From Streptomyces ambofaciens ATCC 23877 (GTDB lineage Bacteria > Actinomycetota > Actinomycetes > Streptomycetales > Streptomycetaceae): a stretch of 64,000 nt of DNA. The DNA lies in contig NZ_CP012382.1 in the NCBI RefSeq assembly GCF_001267885.1, forward strand, positions 4,823,001-4,887,000. The letters are read 5' to 3'. A model generated the notes under the pieces. It was given only the letters and a program-made list of their open reading frames with translations, ran no database searches and had not been told where the DNA came from. Numbering within the stretch: the stretch's first letter is position 1; every line of letters begins with the position of its first letter. Positions 63,288-64,000 of the stretch are shown piece by piece. The position numbers were made by a program, and so were the translations under genes.

Positions 63288-64000
63288 TCAGGCGACCGTC
63301 AGTCCGCCGGCCTGCCTGCCGGTTCCGGACTCCGGCTCCGCGGCGACGGCGTCGAGAGCCTGGCGAATGCCGGTGGCCACGGCGGGGTGCACGGGCAGGG
63401 CGAGGTGGCCGATGCCGCTCACCCGTACGTTCTGCACGGTCAGGTCGGGGTGGACGAGGCAGGCCGTCTCCAGCGGGTCCATCACGCGGTCCAGATCGCT
63501 CCAGAAGCTGACGAACTGTGTGCGGCAGCCCGGCGCGGGCAGGGTGAGCTCCTCCAGCACCGCCGATCCGGGGCGCATCTGGCGCACGATGGGGTGGGCG
63601 TTGGCCAGGGGGACCACCCGGGTGCCGGTGTGCGGGGTACCGAGCGTCACGAGCGTCCGGACGCGGAGGTCGCCGCCGAGGCGCTGCACGTAGTACCGCG
63701 CGATGAGGCCGCCCAGGCTGTGCCCGACGACGTCGACCCGTTCGCTGCCCGTCCGCTCGCAGATCTCCTCGATGTGCCGGCCGAGCAGCTCGGCCGCGGT
63801 ACGGATGTCGCAGGTCAGGGGGGAGTAGTTGAGCGACTCGATCTGGTGCCTGCCGTGCTGGGTGAGGCTGCGGCGCAGAAGCAGGAAGACCGAACGGTTG
63901 TCGATGAAACCGTGCAGCAGGACGACGGGAGGGCTGGTGGGGGCCGGGAGGCGGCAGGTGGGCGGGGCGGGCCGCGGGTCCTGGGAGTCCTGCGTCGGCA
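63288..64000 (-). CDS. lipase/esterase-like alpha/beta hydrolase (5' end outside window)
   Basis: About 237 residues are visible; the frame is open to the last base. An oxyanion-hole segment (PVVLLHGFIDN), the nucleophile elbow GHSLGG with the catalytic Ser, and LVTLGTPHTGT are typical of the class 2 lipase/triacylglycerol hydrolase-like family. The catalytic Asp (SDLDRVMDP region) and His (GIGHLALPVHP) are also visible, so the catalytic end of the enzyme is complete. Confidence 0.88.
   Translation of the reverse strand, partial: PTQDSQDPRPAPPTCRLPAPTSPPVVLLHGFIDNRSVFLLLRRSLTQHGRHQIESLNYSPLTCDIRTAAELLGRHIEEICERTGSERVDVVGHSLGGLIARYYVQRLGGDLRVRTLVTLGTPHTGTRVVPLANAHPIVRQMRPGSAVLEELTLPAPGCRTQFVSFWSDLDRVMDPLETACLVHPDLTVQNVRVSGIGHLALPVHPAVATGIRQALDAVAAEPESGTGRQAGGLTVA

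Overview
The window is high-GC actinobacterial DNA and almost certainly a Streptomyces chromosome. Genes have GC-rich third positions, GTG and TTG starts are common, ribosome binding sites are GGAGG-like, and the block whiD-bldM-ECF sigma-guaB-guaB3 is present. From about 16.3 kb to the right end, gene order matches what I remember of the S. coelicolor SCO4766-SCO4799 neighbourhood. That match is from memory and was not searched.

Left part, 1-16.2 kb, is an accessory region. It holds the C-terminal part of a P-loop NTPase, a Uma2-family nuclease-like protein, an HTH protein, an XRE/DUF397 pair, and two genes of a BREX type 2 (Pgl) phage-defence system: the methyltransferase pglX and the kinase pglW. 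These two are separated by a three-gene cassette: a PrsW-like intramembrane protease fused to an RNase A-like CdiA-CT toxin, its tandem-domain CdiI immunity protein, and an EcsC-family protein. pglY and pglZ are not in the window. I regard this interrupted BREX locus with its protease-toxin fusion as the best candidate for an undescribed system here.

Centre, 16.3-38.1 kb: an SDR enzyme, a MOSC protein divergent from a LysR regulator, the developmental regulators whiD and bldM (with a recognisable sigma-BldN type promoter), an ECF sigma factor resembling ShbA/SigD, guaB, guaB3, a nucleotide-sugar dehydrogenase homologue that has lost its catalytic cysteine, glpD, and a tandem array of six Ser/Thr kinase-like genes. 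Four of the six look active and two are pseudokinases. Four carry a related extracellular C-terminal domain.

Right part, 38.1-64 kb: succinic semialdehyde dehydrogenase, a GMC oxidoreductase, an LAxTG cell-wall protein, chorismate mutase preceded by a probable leaderless Phe/Tyr leader peptide and an attenuator hairpin, guaA, a PPOX protein divergent from a class II aldolase, a DUF4429 protein, several membrane proteins, a PspC protein divergent from a PspC-histidine kinase/LuxR-type regulator pair, two NlpC/P60 endopeptidases, a TDT-family transporter, pcrA, an M23 endopeptidase and the start-truncated end of a lipase-like hydrolase. One NlpC/P60 gene is preceded by a ydaO-type (c-di-AMP) riboswitch that carries a palindromic insert inside a conserved segment.

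The genes group into purine supply (guaB, guaB3, guaA), developmental control (whiD, bldM, ECF sigma), envelope signalling and remodelling (kinase array, PspC system, NlpC/P60, M23, sortase substrate) and, in the left accessory part, conflict and defence. I saw no rRNA, tRNA, CRISPR array or intact insertion sequence.
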